A stretch of 64,000 bases of DNA from positions 23,103,001 to 23,167,000 of the forward strand of contig CM076147.1 in NCBI GenBank assembly GCA_038025085.1, given 5' to 3'. This document shows positions 27,755-40,689 of this stretch, piece after piece. The notes below the pieces were generated by a model. It saw only the letters and a list, made by a program, of their open reading frames with translations, was not told the origin of the DNA and did no database searches. The DNA is from Tetragonia tetragonoides. Its lineage: Eukaryota > Streptophyta > Magnoliopsida > Caryophyllales > Aizoaceae. Position numbers and translations under genes: made by a program. Within the stretch, counting starts at the first letter, position 1. The number at the start of each line of letters is the position of its first letter.

Positions 27755-27960
27755 AGGGATGACAATGCGGCGGGGCGGGGTGGATATAGGTATATACATA
27801 CCAATATCCACTTGACTACGGTCAATCCGCCACCCGTTCCATCTTCACGATGGGTAAAATTTTCAAAATCATCCCCACACAAGTGGGTATGAGATGGAAA
27901 CCATACATCCTCCAATTACCTAGCGGGTACCATCCCCACCTAATGTCCACCCCAAATCCA
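27755..27960. mobile_element. hAT-MITE-like fragment
   Basis: AGGGATGACAATGCGGCGGGG...GGGTAC...CCCC resembles a widespread plant hAT-type MITE end (AGGGATGGCAATGGGG). The right terminus and target duplication could not be fixed. Confidence 0.4.
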
Positions 27961-27988
27961 ACTTAAACAATTCTGTATATATATGATA

Positions 27989-29275
27989 CTAGTTTTATCT
28001 CCGTGCTCCGTAGGACTCGTGAATATCGAAAATGAAAATAACTTCCTATGAGATACCTCATTCCTGTTTTATACTGCACAACTAATTCTACATTTAATTA
28101 TTTTAATATTTTTAAAATGAAATGTCCCTTTAAATCGATGTACATCAAAATTAGAATGAACGTAAAAAAATTGATTTATAAACATAATTTTAGCCTACAT
28201 CAAAATTCTAAATAAAAAAAAGATGATAAAGATTAATAAACCTTTCTTCGAGTATACTAAGACTTTATTCTCTCAATTTATTATTAGTTCAATTTAGTTT
28301 AATCCAGTTCAGATTAGTTAAGTAGATCATGTAGGAATGTACCACTTAAATAAATTTCATTTATGCTATAAAAGATTAAAGTTCAAGTTAAATACATATG
28401 ACATTAAATAGTTAAGGTATTGTTAGAAGTGTCGTTTATTGTTATTTAACAAAGTTGTACACATGTGGCATCTACATGTAATCTTCACACGAACATTTCC
28501 ACTTATGTGTCATCCTACATGTCATCACTGCCAGGAAATGACCCAACTTTTATAAGACATATATCTCATTTTGAAGATTTTTTCGAATCCAATCCATTGA
28601 AGCATGATTTATAATTTTTTGACTTACGTAACTAAAGTTTTTCTATTACGTAATATAAAAAAATATGATAAAAATGTAATAAAGTGAACTAATGATGAGA
28701 CATTAATGAGTGACACTTGGATGGTGAGTTGTTCGGCTATGTGGAAAACTTTGCTTACGTGGAGCTTAGGGGTCTCATCACACGAATTTACACCTCCTAC
28801 GTGGCGTCCTACGTACATGCCCACACGAATTGGACTCACTTTATACGTATACCGATGTGGTGCCTATGTGTCATCTTCACACGAATATATCACTCCCATG
28901 TGGCGTCTCACATGTCATCCTCCCACGAAAAGAACCCAACTTTATAAGACATAGTACATATGTATACCATTTTGAAGTATTTTCCGAACCTGATCCAATG
29001 GAGGAAGAATTATAATTTTTAAAGTTGCGTAACAAAAGTTATTTTATTTTATAATCTTAAAAATATGTTAATAAATATAATAAGTTGTATTTATGAAGTC
29101 AAATAATGATTATTAATTAATGTTTGACACATTTGGATGGAGGCTTAGGTGGCGGCATACGTGTCATCACCGCACAAACTTGGCGCTTACGTGGCATTCT
29201 AGGTGTCATGCCCACACGATTTTAGGCGCTTGCGTGGCATCCTATGTGTTATGGCCACAAGAAATGAACTCACTT
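27989..29275 (-). mobile_element. Helitron family III, copy 5
   Basis: Minus-strand 3' end CTAG at 27989-27992 with the CCGTGCTCCG hairpin partly deleted. Nearly identical to 18095-19322 and collinear with it, including the ACGTGGC array (28740-29260). Confidence 0.72.
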
Positions 29276-29295
29276 ATATATATATATAATATATA

Positions 29296-30794
29296 TAATA
29301 GTACATATGTATCTCATTTTGAAGTATTTTCCGAACCTGATCCAACAGAGGAAGAATTATAATTTTTAAAGTTGCGTAACAAAAGTTATTATATTTTATA
29401 ATCTTAACAATCTGATAATAAATATAATAGCCTGTTTTTATGAAGTCAAATAATGATTATTAATTAATGCTTGACACACTTGGATATAGGCTTAGTTTTA
29501 TCTTCGTGCTTCGCACGGACTCGTGATTATCTCTCGAAAATGAAATTAACTTCCTAAGTGATACCTCATGCCTGTTTTATACTGTACAACTAATTCTACA
29601 TTTGATTATTTACTATTTTTGGTATGAAATGTCCCTTTAAATCGATCTACATCAAAATTAGAATGAATATAAAAAAGATTGATTTATAAATATAATTTTA
29701 GCCTACATCAAAATTCTAAAAAGGAAAAAAAAACGATAAAGATTAATAAACCTTTCTTCGAGTATACGAAGACATATTTTTCTCAATTTATTATTAGTCC
29801 AATTTAGTTTAATCCAATTCAGATTAGTTAAGTAGATCATGTAGGAACGTACCACCTAAATAAATTTCATTTATGCTATTAAATATTAAAGGTCAAGTTA
29901 AATACATATGACATCAAATAGTTAAGGTCAGTATAGTTAGAAGTATCATTTATTGTTATTTAACCAAGTTGTACACATGTGGCATCCACATGTAATCTTC
30001 ACACGAACATTTCCTCTTAAGTGTCATCCTACAAGTCATCACCTCCAGGAAATGACCTAACTTTTGTAAGACATATATCTCATTGTAAAGATTTTTTCAA
30101 ATCCAATCCATTGAAGCAAGATTTATAATTTTTTGACTTACGTAACTAAAGTTTTATTTATTTATTTTGTAATATGAAAAAAAGCTAATAAATATGTAGC
30201 AAAACCAACTAATGATAAGACATTAATGAGTGTCACTTTGATGGTGAGTTGTTATGCTATGTGGCAAGATTTTCTTACGTGGCGCTTAGGGGTCATCATC
30301 ACACGAATTTACACCTCCTACGTGGCGTCCTATGTGTCGTGCCCACACGAATTGGACTCACTTTATACGTATACCGATGTGGCGCCTATGTGTCATCTTC
30401 ACACGAATGTATCCCTCCCATGTCGCGTCTCACATGTTATCCTCCCACGAAAAGAACCCAACTTTATAAGACATAGTAAATATGCATCTCATTTTGAAGT
30501 ATTTTCCGAACTTGATCCAATGGAGGAAGAATTATAATTTCTAAAATTGCGTAACAAAAATTATTTTATTTTATAATCTTAACAATATGATAATAAATAT
30601 AATAAGTTGTATTTATGAAGTCAAATAATGATTATTAATTAATGCTTGACACACTTGGATGGGGGGTTAGGTGGCGGCATACGTGTCATCACCACACGAA
30701 CTTGGCGCTTACGTGGCATCTTAGGTATCATGCCCTCACGATTTTAGGCGCTTGCGTGACTTCCTACGTGTCATGGCCACACGAAATGAACTCA

Positions 30795-30796
<2 letters not shown>
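29296..30796 (-). mobile_element. Helitron family III, copies 6/7 (nested)
   Basis: Equivalent of 19411-20731 with the same nested junction (GGATATAGG/CTTAGTTTTATC at 29491). It is more complete than the left block, continuing past 30632 through a second ACGTGGC array to the TA tract at 30797. Confidence 0.7.

Positions 30797-30879
<83 letters not shown>
30797..30879. repeat. (TA)n microsatellite, ~82 bp
   Basis: Uninterrupted TA at the 5' edge of the last family III copy. Confidence 0.97.
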
Positions 30880-30881
<2 letters not shown>

Positions 30882-31640
30882 ATCACTTATTTTGACCATT
30901 GTTTCAATAAAAGATAATCATCGTCTCACTGAATAATTTGGTAAAAAGTAAAGATCTTCTTAGCAATGCAAATCATCTGTCCACCTATATGTACCACTAT
31001 ATGTGCCAACCACATTATGGCCGTCCGTGACTTTTAATGCATCCCAACTTAATAATAAATTAAATTTAAAAGTTGATGTGTCAAATACATAAAGGAGTAG
31101 GATAGGAGATGATACATAAAATGGGACAGAAAATCCTTACTGTCATCTTAGTGGCTCCATTTTTTATTTTTGAAATTGTTAGGAAACCACCATGTAGGCT
31201 GTAATGAGACTTGATATGAACTCATTAATGGGAACACGTATAAGATATCACTGCACTATCCACCCCTAGCTCAATCAATGACCCCAATGGATTTGTTTTT
31301 ATTCCCCTTTACATTCTGAATTTCGTAACGTTAAGTCTTGCAATGTATTCAAATTTAACAGCCATATAAAATTGAAAGGGTTTTTTATGAGGCCGCTTCA
31401 AATATGAGGCTCTCAAATAGTCGTGAGCTACTTATACCATTGAGCTACTTATACCATTGAGTTAGCTTAACAACGTATAATTAATTGGAAACCAAACGGT
31501 ATATGATTATAAAAAAAAAGATTCCCGAATAGATTTTTCACAAAACAAGGATTGATTTGCAAATATAAGACTCATATACTGATATACACTTATTAGTTAT
31601 TACTACATGAGACGAGAAAAAAAAAAAATAATAATTATTA
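30880..31640. other. No gene recognised
   Basis: AT-rich sequence without conserved frames or element ends that I can support. Confidence 0.5.
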
Positions 31641-32505
31641 CTATATGAGGTAGAACCCAGTGAGCTGACCGAGCTGGGATCATGGGCCTTATGGCTTTTT
31701 GGGCAAGTGCCTGGGGACTGGGGAGGGGATCCTGAACTGTCTAGGCTGACCCCAAATGGGCTACCCGGTCAGGCCAGACGTTGCTGATACATCGATCTAG
31801 CTCTATTGGGTTAAGGCCTCATCCTTGAATCGATTCGGCTTTTCGGCCCAATGTCTATTTGCCTCTAAGGCCCTAACTTCCTTCACTAGGAAGATGGCAC
31901 GGATAGGCAGCACGTCTTGTGTGGACTTAGTCCACCATTGATCAAGAAAATTTGAGGGGGGACTCCAGGTAAAGTAGGGGGTGGCTCCAGGTGAAATATG
32001 AGGTGACTCCAGTTAAAGTATTGGTCCATCATGAACTAAGTCCACACAAGTTTTTGTAACTGATGGGAGTCTCAACCTCCCAAAGTTGGAACTTTATAAC
32101 TCACCAAGGTCCAAGCAACAATATTAAGATTTGATAAATTATGACAAATTAACTCGTTTAACAGTCCGTGCGAATGTGCCATGTATTGGAGTCTAGTTTT
32201 TCCAAATGATAGATATATTGATAATAAAATAGCATGGTTAAAACGGTAGATGAGCTAATCAAGTTTATAGAATAGCATAGACAGAGTGTAGATAAAACAT
32301 AACACAATGAAAATGAAACATGATATAGATATTAGAGATAGTGGTACATGACAGAGACAAATTAAGTTTTAATATTATGTTTGTGCAATTATCACTCTCA
32401 CCAAACTAAGTCATCTTTTTCCCCATTAAAAAGGGTGAAGCTTAAACTACTCAGTGGATCACAAATAACCCGATTCCTCGCTACATTAGATCATACTCTT
32501 TGCTT
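31641..32505 (-). repeat. F-box gene 3' flank, shared in inverted orientation with 41290-41810
   Basis: Matches the reverse complement of 41290-41810 in several blocks (for example AGCTCTATTGGG and CTAACTTCCTTC). So the duplication that made the 40.7-41.3 kb repeat included downstream sequence. A Helitron-like end (GTCCGTGCGAATGTGCC...TCTAG, 32163-32196) is a weak extra feature. Confidence 0.6.
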
Positions 32506-33996
32506 CTATTCATATGGTCCATACCAAAGATACGAATGTGTTGGGGCAAGGACATCATCCTCTTTATCATAGTACTCATAAACACCCACTTTGGCTCTAG
32601 GAGATGATCTCCAAGAAACTAAGAGTTTGATGAAATTGGGAACAACTTGGGAGAACCTCTGCATCTTGTAGTTCTTTGTTGCAAAAATTGCAAACTTTTC
32701 TAAATTACTTGCTCGGTTGAGCAAAAACTTGACCAAATTTAGCTCCAAATCTTTAAATTTGAAGCAAGATAGTTTGATCAGTTTTAGAAAGGGGAACTGT
32801 TTATCACATTGTTGGAAGTTCGCCCAATCATGCAACTCCCAATACTTGCTTTTTCCATCAAAAGAAAATTTTTGAAACTGCACCGAAGTAACAAAGAATA
32901 GTTAAGTATGTATGTATCCCCTCAAAAAAAAAAAGTATGTATGTATAAAAGGGAACGAGCAAAAACAATGTATGTATAAAAGGAAAAATGCAAAATTTGT
33001 TTTCTTTTTTTAAGAAAAGAGAGAAAATCCATAATATTGCAAAATAATCCTATTTCTTCTGCTATATAGATAAAATCCTTAACTTTTTTACGTTCTCTAT
33101 TAATCTATTCTAATACATTTTCCACCCTTAAAAAATTCGTATACCTTTGATTTTACTTTTCAACAATAATACTTCGAACATTACACTTTTTTTAAGAGAG
33201 AAGACCAATACACTATAGGTGATTTTTTTACCACTTTGTTTAACTTTTTTTGGTTTTCTTGTATTTCTTGAAACTTTAAAATAATTTATTTATTCCAAAA
33301 TACCATTCAACTAAAATAAAAAAAAAATATTAGAGGACATAAATCCTATCAAACCTAACTAGTATTTATTTATTTAAAATATGTGTACTAATCTATTAAC
33401 TTACGATGCTTCAATCAAATAGTTTTACAACATTAAACTAATATGTTTTATTTAATCACAATGTCCCCTCAATTAATTATTGTATCGCCTATTTAATCGA
33501 CAATTGTGAATGATTTTTGAGACCAATACCACCTTCACTACTTAATCCATACATGTGTATTTTGGAAAGGTGATTTATGTTGAATGACCATTAGTATTTC
33601 CCAAAAACAAATATTGGGAAAATGTTTCCTATTAAAATTTTATCCCAATTAATTTTCCAGTTAAACAGAAAAATATATAGTTTTTTCATGATTTTAAAGC
33701 TTAAAACTTTGATTTATATACATAAAAGTAATCTATTTTCTCTTCAAATAATTTTAATTTTTCAATTGATTTTTTCTCTGAAACGTAGGGAGTATAGAGT
33801 TGTGTTACGAGATCTGCGATATTTTAGGCGTGACTTATGAAAAGTTCAGTTCCGCCTATTTATGGCAAGTTATCATAGAGTTTGATATTATTTAGGATTG
33901 TTTCCATATACTAAAAGATATGTATAGTTACTAGGGCTGTATATATATTCCGTGATAATCAATACAGAAATCATATTTTCTGCCTCAATCTTGTCA

Positions 33997-34008
33997 TGGT
34001 ATCAGAGC
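33997..34008 (+). other. Primer-binding site of copia 1
   Basis: TGGTATCAGAGC, complementary to the initiator-Met tRNA 3' region and standard in plant copia elements, directly after the LTR end TTGTCA. Confidence 0.9.
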
Positions 34009-34065
34009 GTGAAAGATCCTTAAACAAACCCTAAACAAAAACTCAAAAACCTTAAACCCTAAACA

Positions 34066-34731
34066 ATGGCCGTGGAAGATCCACCACCAAATAAAATTGA
34101 CTCAAAATCCCCTTATTTCCTAGGTCCTCAAGATCGACCTGGTGGTTTTATTACTGCGGCCAGATTTAATGGCGAAAATTATGATGATTGGGTTGGTGAG
34201 ATTGAGACGGCCCTTCAAGCTCGAAGAAAGTTCGGATTTGTAGATGGTACGATTGTATCTCCAACACCTCCATGCACACAAGATGATTGTAATACAATTC
34301 AAGCCATATTGGTATCTTGGATTATGAATATCATCACAGCAGAAGTGAAGAGTACCCTGTCCAAGTATAAAGATGCCAGGCGTCTATGGGAGACGCTTAA
34401 GGAGCGATTTGCTCTTACGAATGGACCACGCATACAACAATTAAAGGCGCCCATCTCTGACTGTAAGCAAACCAAATCCATGTCAGTTGCTTCTTACTAT
34501 GGAAAAATCACGGCTCTATGGGAGGAATTGCATAACCATGAACCTTTGATTACCTGTTCTTGTTGTACAAAGTGTACCGTAGGCCTTGAACATGAGCGTC
34601 GCCATGCAAAGGACATGCTTCATGAATTTCTGATGGGTTTATATACCCCTTCTTATGGTCCTTTGCGATCTTATATTCTTGCTCAAGATCCTCTGCCCTC
34701 TCTCGGTCGTGCCTACCAGCTAGTTATTTAA
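34066..34731 (+). CDS. Copia 1 Gag
   Basis: Intact 221-codon frame with the plant copia Gag (UBN2/DUF4219-type) pattern: FNGENYDDWVGEIETAL near residues 33-50, LWETLKERF near 110 and the conserved LHEFLMGL near 185. It packages element RNA into particles. The frame ends before the zinc knuckle, which lies in another frame after a stop, so no Gag-Pol fusion is possible from this copy. Confidence 0.88.
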   Translation: MAVEDPPPNKIDSKSPYFLGPQDRPGGFITAARFNGENYDDWVGEIETALQARRKFGFVDGTIVSPTPPCTQDDCNTIQAILVSWIMNIITAEVKSTLSKYKDARRLWETLKERFALTNGPRIQQLKAPISDCKQTKSMSVASYYGKITALWEELHNHEPLITCSCCTKCTVGLEHERRHAKDMLHEFLMGLYTPSYGPLRSYILAQDPLPSLGRAYQLVI

Positions 34732-34732
34732 G

Positions 34733-35260
34733 ATGAACGAGTCAGAACGTCTTCGGCTCTGCCCGAGGAGAAATCCGACGTTGTTGGATTTGCTGTACGG
34801 ACTAGTGGACGCGGCCGAGACAAAACAGAGAAACCTGATAAATCACATCTCTCTTGCACCTATTGTAAGAAAAACCGGCCACGAAGTAACTAATTGCTTC
34901 GAAATTCATGGATATCCAGAATGGTGGGAGGATCGTGTGAAGTCTGACAGCGGATCAGGTATGACCAAACTGTTGATGTGTCGTACCCAAAAATCAACGA
35001 CCTCAACTCCTTCTCTTGCAACAGGACTTGGTCGAGGGGGAGGGGGTCCGTGCCAATGTTGCGGTTGTTTCTTAACCTATAGGAGCATCATCTGCTCAAT
35101 TATTTTCCGCTGATCAGTGGAAGGCACTTGCTAGTGTCTTTGGTAATATGACGATTTCCGAAAATCATTTGAGTGGTAAGATTAATGGTCATTCTTGGAT
35201 TGTTGATACAGGTGCATCTAATCATGTTACTGGTAATCTTCTTTATTATTCAATGTGAAA
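34733..35260 (+). pseudogene. Copia 1 zinc-knuckle and protease remnant
   Basis: Broken frames. A protease active-site motif WIVDTGASNHVTG is readable at about 35195-35232 and ends at a stop soon after. The zinc-knuckle region is degenerate. Confidence 0.75.
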
Positions 35261-36700
35261 GACATCTTATGTCTCGTTGGTCTTCCTAATGGCAAGAAAG
35301 TGGTTGCAACAAAGAAGGGCTCAGTGCGATTGTCGGATGCTTTGACTCTCACTCATGTTCTTTATGTCCCTCTCTTGAATTGCAACTTATTGTCCGTTTC
35401 ACAATTGTGTGATGATGTGTGCTATATAGGACCAAACGAGGAAGCTGATTGGAACGGGAAGTAAGCAAGATGGACTCTACAACTTCAAGAGACCACAAAC
35501 AGTGCAGGCTGTCACAGTGGACGCGAACGCTTCTTCTTTGGCTCTTTGGCATGCTAGGATGGGACATCGTTCGGAAAAAGTAGTAAAGTTACTTCCTCAA
35601 GTTTGTAATTCTAAAGGTAGTTTGAATAAAGCTTGTGAAGTGTGCTTTCGAACTAAACATCCCAGAGACAAATTTCGTTTGAGTGACCATAAGGCTAGTC
35701 GGATTTTTGAATTAATTCATATTGATTTATGGGGCAGCTATCGTCACACATCTTCTTGTGGTGCTAGATATTTTTTTGACTATTGTGGATGATTTCTCTA
35801 GAGCTGTGTGGGTTTATTTGATGGATGATAAAACAGAGGTATTTTCTAAATTTATGTCCTTTGTTGCTATGGTTGAGCGACAATTTTCTCAAACCATAAA
35901 AATTGTTCGGAGTGATAATGGAGCGGAGTTCCGATGTTTGCTTGCTTATTTTACTGCTTGTGGCATCTTATTCCAAACCTCATGCACTGGGACTCCGCAA
36001 CAAAATGAGAGAGTTGAAAGAAAACACAAACACATCCTAAATGTTGCCCACGCCTTGCGCTTCCAAGCCAATTTGCCTATTTATTTTTGGGGAGAGTGTT
36101 TTGACCGCTGCCCATTTAATCAATAGAACTCCTTCCACTGTCCTTGACAATCTCACTCATTTTGAGAAATTGTTTGGTTATTCTCCATCTTATGATGCCA
36201 TTCGAGTGTTTGGGTCTTTATGTTTTGCCCACAACCAAAAGACAAAGGGAGATAAATTTGCAAGTCGTAGCCGTAAATGCATATTTATTGGGTATCCTTT
36301 TGGTCAAAAGGGATGGAGGCTTTATGATCTTGATAAACATGAGTTCTTTGTGTCAAGAGACGTAAAATTCTTTGAAGAGATTCTTCCCTTTGTTGACACG
36401 GAAGCCAGCAATATTAGGCCAATGGATCACTTTGATATGGATATTGATATTGATTTAGACTTTGCGGAATTTTTGGATGACTCCACTGTTGCCTCTGTCC
36501 CTAATACCAGGGATACAACAGATGAGGGTCTTGATGTGCCTCTTATCCCCAATGACCCTAATTCCTCTGCCACTGTCAATACTGGGTCTGACCAAACCAC
36601 CAGTCCGACAAGCCCAATAGAAATAGAACAGCCTAGTGTTGTAGATGACTCTGTACAGACTGGGTCTGACCATACTGAAGAATAGGCAAGCTTAAATAAT
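35261..36700 (+). pseudogene. Copia 1 integrase and linker
   Basis: Readable in three overlapping frames: the GAG-pre-integrase zinc site (LWHARMGH...CEVCFRTKH), then the catalytic core (IVDDFSRAVWVYLM, IVRSDNGAEF, GTPQQNERVERKH) with D, D and E visible, then the C-terminal region INRTPSTVLDN and an acidic linker. Frameshifts at about 35,780 and 36,100 split it. Confidence 0.85.
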
Positions 36701-37736
36701 CAGGGTTCCGAAGAAGTTTTGGGTCGTGGAAAACGTACTAAAACCCCTTTAGTGCTCCTAAGGGATTTTGTTACTCACAACGTTGTTCAAGAGAGTCCAT
36801 TGAACACTGCTACTTCCCCTCCACAGCATACCTCAGGTACTCCTTTCCCTATAGCACACTACATTAATTGTGACAATTTTTCTATGCCATATTGCAAGTT
36901 TCTTGCAGCTGTAATTACAGGAGATAAACCTCGGTCTTTTAAGGAAGCCTTGAAAGATGATGGGCGGAAGAAGGCTATGAAAGAGGAAATTAAAGCCTTG
37001 GAGGATAATGGTACTTGGACTCTCGAACCACTTCCACCTGGTAAGCGTGCACTGGGCAATCAATAGGTTTATAAGAAGAAATACCTCTCCAATGGAGATC
37101 TTGAGCGGTGAAAAGCTCGCTTGGTTATTTTTGGAAATCATCAAATCAAAGGCTTGGATTACTCTGAGACCTTTGCTCCCGTTGCCAAAATGGCAACCAT
37201 TCGTGCCTTTTTAGCTAGTGTCGCTTCCAAGAATTGGGAACTTCAACCAAATGGATGTCCACAATGCCTTTCTCCATGGTGATCTTGATGAGGAAGTTTA
37301 TATGAAATTGCCTCCTGGCTTCACGTCATCGGAGCCAAATCTGGTATGTCGTCTTTGCAAATCTTTATATGGCTTAAAACAGGCACCCCGTAGTTGGTTT
37401 GCAAAACTGGTAACTGCTTTGAAAGGGTATTGCTTTCTTCAGTCTTACTCTGATTACTCACTGTTTACTTACACTAAAGATGGTGTGTACCTCAATGTCT
37501 TGGTGTATGTTGATGATTTAATTATTTCTGGCAATAATTCTGTTGCTTTAGGGGCTTTCAAGGCCTATTTGGGTGACTGTTTTCATATGAAAGACCTTGG
37601 TCCACTTAAATATTTTCTTGATATTGAGGTAGCTCGGAGTTCAGTTGGCTTATTTCTTCGTCAAAGGAAATATACTCTTGACATTATTACTGAGATCGGC
37701 CTCTTGGGGACAAAACCAGCAGATACTCCCATTTAG
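36701..37736 (+). pseudogene. Copia 1 reverse transcriptase
   Basis: Begins around FKEALKDDGRKKAMKEEIKA and continues, after stops and a frameshift near 37,070-37,218, with MDVHNAFLHGDLDEEVYMKL, LYGLKQAPRSWF and the catalytic YVDD box at about 37507-37518. It ends at a stop after KPADTPI. Confidence 0.88.
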
Positions 37737-38043
37737 CAAAATCACAAGTTAGGCCATGCCATTGGTGCCAAACTTGATGATCCGGAATCATATCGGCGCC
37801 TTGTAGGTCGTCTTGTATATTTGTCTGTCACACGACCTGGCTTGGTAAATTCGGTTCATCTTTTATCTCAATTTATGCAAGATCCTCACCAAGAGCATTG
37901 GGAGGCCGCTCTACGGGTTGTGCGTTATTTAAAGGGAACTCCAGATCAAGGTATTTTATTGCGAGCTGACAATGACTTATCTTTAAATGGATGATGTGAC
38001 TCAGATTGGGCAACTTGTCCCCTCACACGGCGATCCTTAACGG
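37737..38043 (+). pseudogene. Copia 1 RNase H, truncated
   Basis: Continuation in frame after the stop: a copia RNase H N-terminal region (YRRLVGRLVYLSVTRPG..., DSDWATCP) that breaks off at SLTG, where LTR sequence begins. About half of the domain and most of the 3' LTR are deleted. Confidence 0.75.
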
Positions 38044-38097
38044 GTATATTCCGTGATAATCAATACAGAAATCATCTTTTCTGCCTCAATCTTGTCA
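38044..38097 (+). repeat. Copia 1 3' LTR remnant (54 bp)
   Basis: Matches the end of the 5' LTR, including ATTCCGTGATAATCAATACA and CCTCAATCTTGTCA. Confidence 0.85.
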
Positions 38098-39436
38098 ATG
38101 TGTCATAAAAAAAATTAAATTCTACAAACTTCGTTTTAGAAAAGAAAAACAAAAAAGATTTGTATTCCATGTAGCCAAACAGAGAGAAATGAAGTAAAAC
38201 GCGGTCACATCAATGAAAAGCTTCTCAAGAAGTGGGCATTTGTCAATGAAACAAACAACATCATATGGATTGCAGAAACTTGTGGCCTCCATCAACAATT
38301 GAACTTCCTTTAGATGCCAAAGATATTGTTTTGGTCCTTTAATATTTTGTCCATATATAAAGGTCGAACACAAATCCTACCACAAATAAAATTCACCATT
38401 ATTAAGAACGATAATAATAACACAATAGTTTGTAACTAAAATCATTGGTCAATCTGCAAAGAAGTTAAAAGTAAAAGGATGCATACCTCAAGCAATGTGC
38501 TGGTGATGGTAGGAACCTTAACATGAGATATGTTTAACATGGAGGTACTCATCCTAAGTTTCGGCAGAACACAGGAAACAAGTTTAAGATGGAGTGCAAC
38601 ATCTTTTAGTTCTGTCATCCTACTGTGAAAAACAATATCTTGAGGTTTCCAACAAAGTGAAACACACGCAAAGTTGGTGCATTCACATAGACAAATTTGA
38701 GTTGATAACATTCTCTAATTTTCAACTCCGCGAAATATTTTAGGGTAGTTGTAACAATTGTCATATGATGAAGATTATAACATTTGACAATATCTAGAGT
38801 TTTAAGAAGCGAGCAATTGTCAACTATGATCGGGATAAAAAAGGAGTTAAGGCTAATACGCCTAAGGATCAAGGTTTGTGAGAAATGTAGACCCTTAAAC
38901 TTTGGTGGTAGGTGGATCAAACAATATGACAACCTAAGAGAATGGACAAACTCAACATCAAGGATTTCAAAAGAAATTTCAAAAGGCTCAACATTATACT
39001 TCCCCATTAGAAAATCCAAGTCTAATTTTGCAGGTTTTTTAGCCATGGATATTTCTAGCCAAGAAAAAATTAATGGTTCGAGACCATATGGATTAACACA
39101 CAAGTGAAAGGTTTCAATTTTTTTACCAGAATGGAGTGAAAGTACACGATTTATTACGCTAGCAATTTCCGACTGCGAATGTCTATGCGAGAACATGTAA
39201 TCGAAACTCAAGTTTTGACATTTTTGCCATGATCTTTCAAACATCTTTGAGAGGGTTGATAAACTGGTTATATGTTTGAGGGAAAAGAAAGAGAAAATGT
39301 GTTCGATTACATCGTCAGTTAACAACGATGGAGGCGAATTGTGACCTTCTATAATGTCACATAAAATTTTGAGTCTTTGTTGTGGAGGATGCTCTTCCAT
39401 TCTTACACTATCTTCTCCCCTTGAACCTTTCTCCAA

Positions 39437-40689
39437 ATGAACTTTTTTTTTTTCTTAAATGATTTTTTTTTTGTTTTGTTTTTACTAATGATGAACTCTG
39501 TTTCCCTTCTTCCACTATTTAAATATGTCTTGCAAATTATTATAGTAATCTAAATGCGAAGAAAATTTGATTTTTGATTTTTCTTGATTTTTTTCATCTT
39601 GGATAAATGAGAAAGTAATTAATTATTGTCTTAATTTTTCCCTACCATAAAAGAATTCTGGAAATCAAATCATCAGTTTCAAATTACATTAAGGAAAGTA
39701 ACAGATAGACTAATTTTAATTAGTACATGGATTGATTAAAGAACTACAAAAGAACTTTGCAACACTTATCATGTCAGTTCTTATCACTTACCCGGTCAAT
39801 TCAGTTCATTTCACTTACGCAGTCAAGTTAGAACAATGAAAATCACTTGAAAAGAACACACTACTAGGTTTCAAGTTTGATTCTGCATCGCTTGTTGTAT
39901 GTATATTGGTCCTACCGAATAATTATTTTGTTGTTTAATCCTGTGAAAAAAGAATCTAAAAATATGATTAATGGAGTAGTTGTTCCTACACCAAAATTTA
40001 TCACTCTTATTTGGCTTTCATGACATACATTTCATCACCTCCCCTAAAAAAAAATAAAAAATAGTAATAACTTATAGCAACCATTATTAAAAAGTTCCCA
40101 TCTCAATTTGTCAATTTCAGCGAACTGATTTATGATATCTAAGAAATAAATTTCACACTTGAGATGAACAAATCCTGTTGATTAGATTGTGCTATACAAT
40201 CTACCACTATTGTTACTCCTTACCATGTATTTGTATGCATCTAGAGGAAGTTATGTTTGCAATTTCACCTATTTTTTAAATTTAAGATATAACTTTTGTT
40301 TAACCTTTCATCCTTTATGCTAGCTAGTTTCAAACTCTCAACTAGGAGACAGTTAGTAATTGTCATAGAAGTGACAATCAAGTCATAGTGCTAATGAGAT
40401 ATGACATACCAAATGGATTTTCATAAAATCTAACGCCTAATAATTCGCTCAAAATACTTATCAAAACACACATAGCTATATGTATTACAGGAGTTTCTTA
40501 TTTCATAAATAATTCAACTCAATTCATATAACTGTTTTGATTGTATTTTGCTAGATTATGCTTTATTTAAAATCCATGTGTGGCACATACTCTCATATAA
40601 TTAGCGCTATGAATATTGGTTCCCTCCTCAACTGTTCAACTGCAATCCTTCTAATTAAGCAAAATCTTACTAGATTACCTTTTGGTTGA
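39437..40689. other. F-box upstream region, no gene recognised
   Basis: Upstream of the minus-strand F-box gene. AT-rich with no conserved frame. It presumably contains the F-box promoter, but no clear TATA or initiator was singled out. Confidence 0.45.

Larger units (their letters stand above)
33801..38097 (+). mobile_element. Copia retrotransposon 1, degraded, inside F-box intron 2
   Basis: Antisense to the F-box gene. 5' LTR about 33801-33996 (start uncertain), primer site TGGTATCAGAGC at 33997, then gag, protease, integrase and reverse transcriptase in copia order with frameshifts. The RNase H region is cut short and runs directly into the last 54 bases of the 3' LTR (38044-38097), matching 33939-33996. 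No target-site duplication could be confirmed because the LTR start is unclear. Confidence 0.85.
32506..39436 (-). pseudogene. F-box/FBD/LRR protein gene interrupted by a retrotransposon
   Basis: Three exons, all with GT-AG sites and joining in phase 0: 39436-38487 (ends GAG|GTATGC), 38376-38209 (after GGTAG, ends GAT|GTGACC) and 32877-32506 (after GTGCAG). Exon 1 holds an F-box (LTDDVIEHIFSFFSLKHITS) at about residues 38-80 and LRR-like hydrophobic repeats. Exons 2 and 3 hold CPLLEKLFID and the C-terminal FBD-like region, ending WYGPYE. The total of about 495 codons is normal for the family. F-box proteins of this kind are substrate adaptors of SCF ubiquitin ligases; the target here is unknown. 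Intron 2 is 5.3 kb because of a copia insertion. Exon 1 also carries a one-base frameshift near 38,645 (VGNLK... to QDIVF...), so the copy is likely non-functional unless that is a sequence error. Confidence 0.8.
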
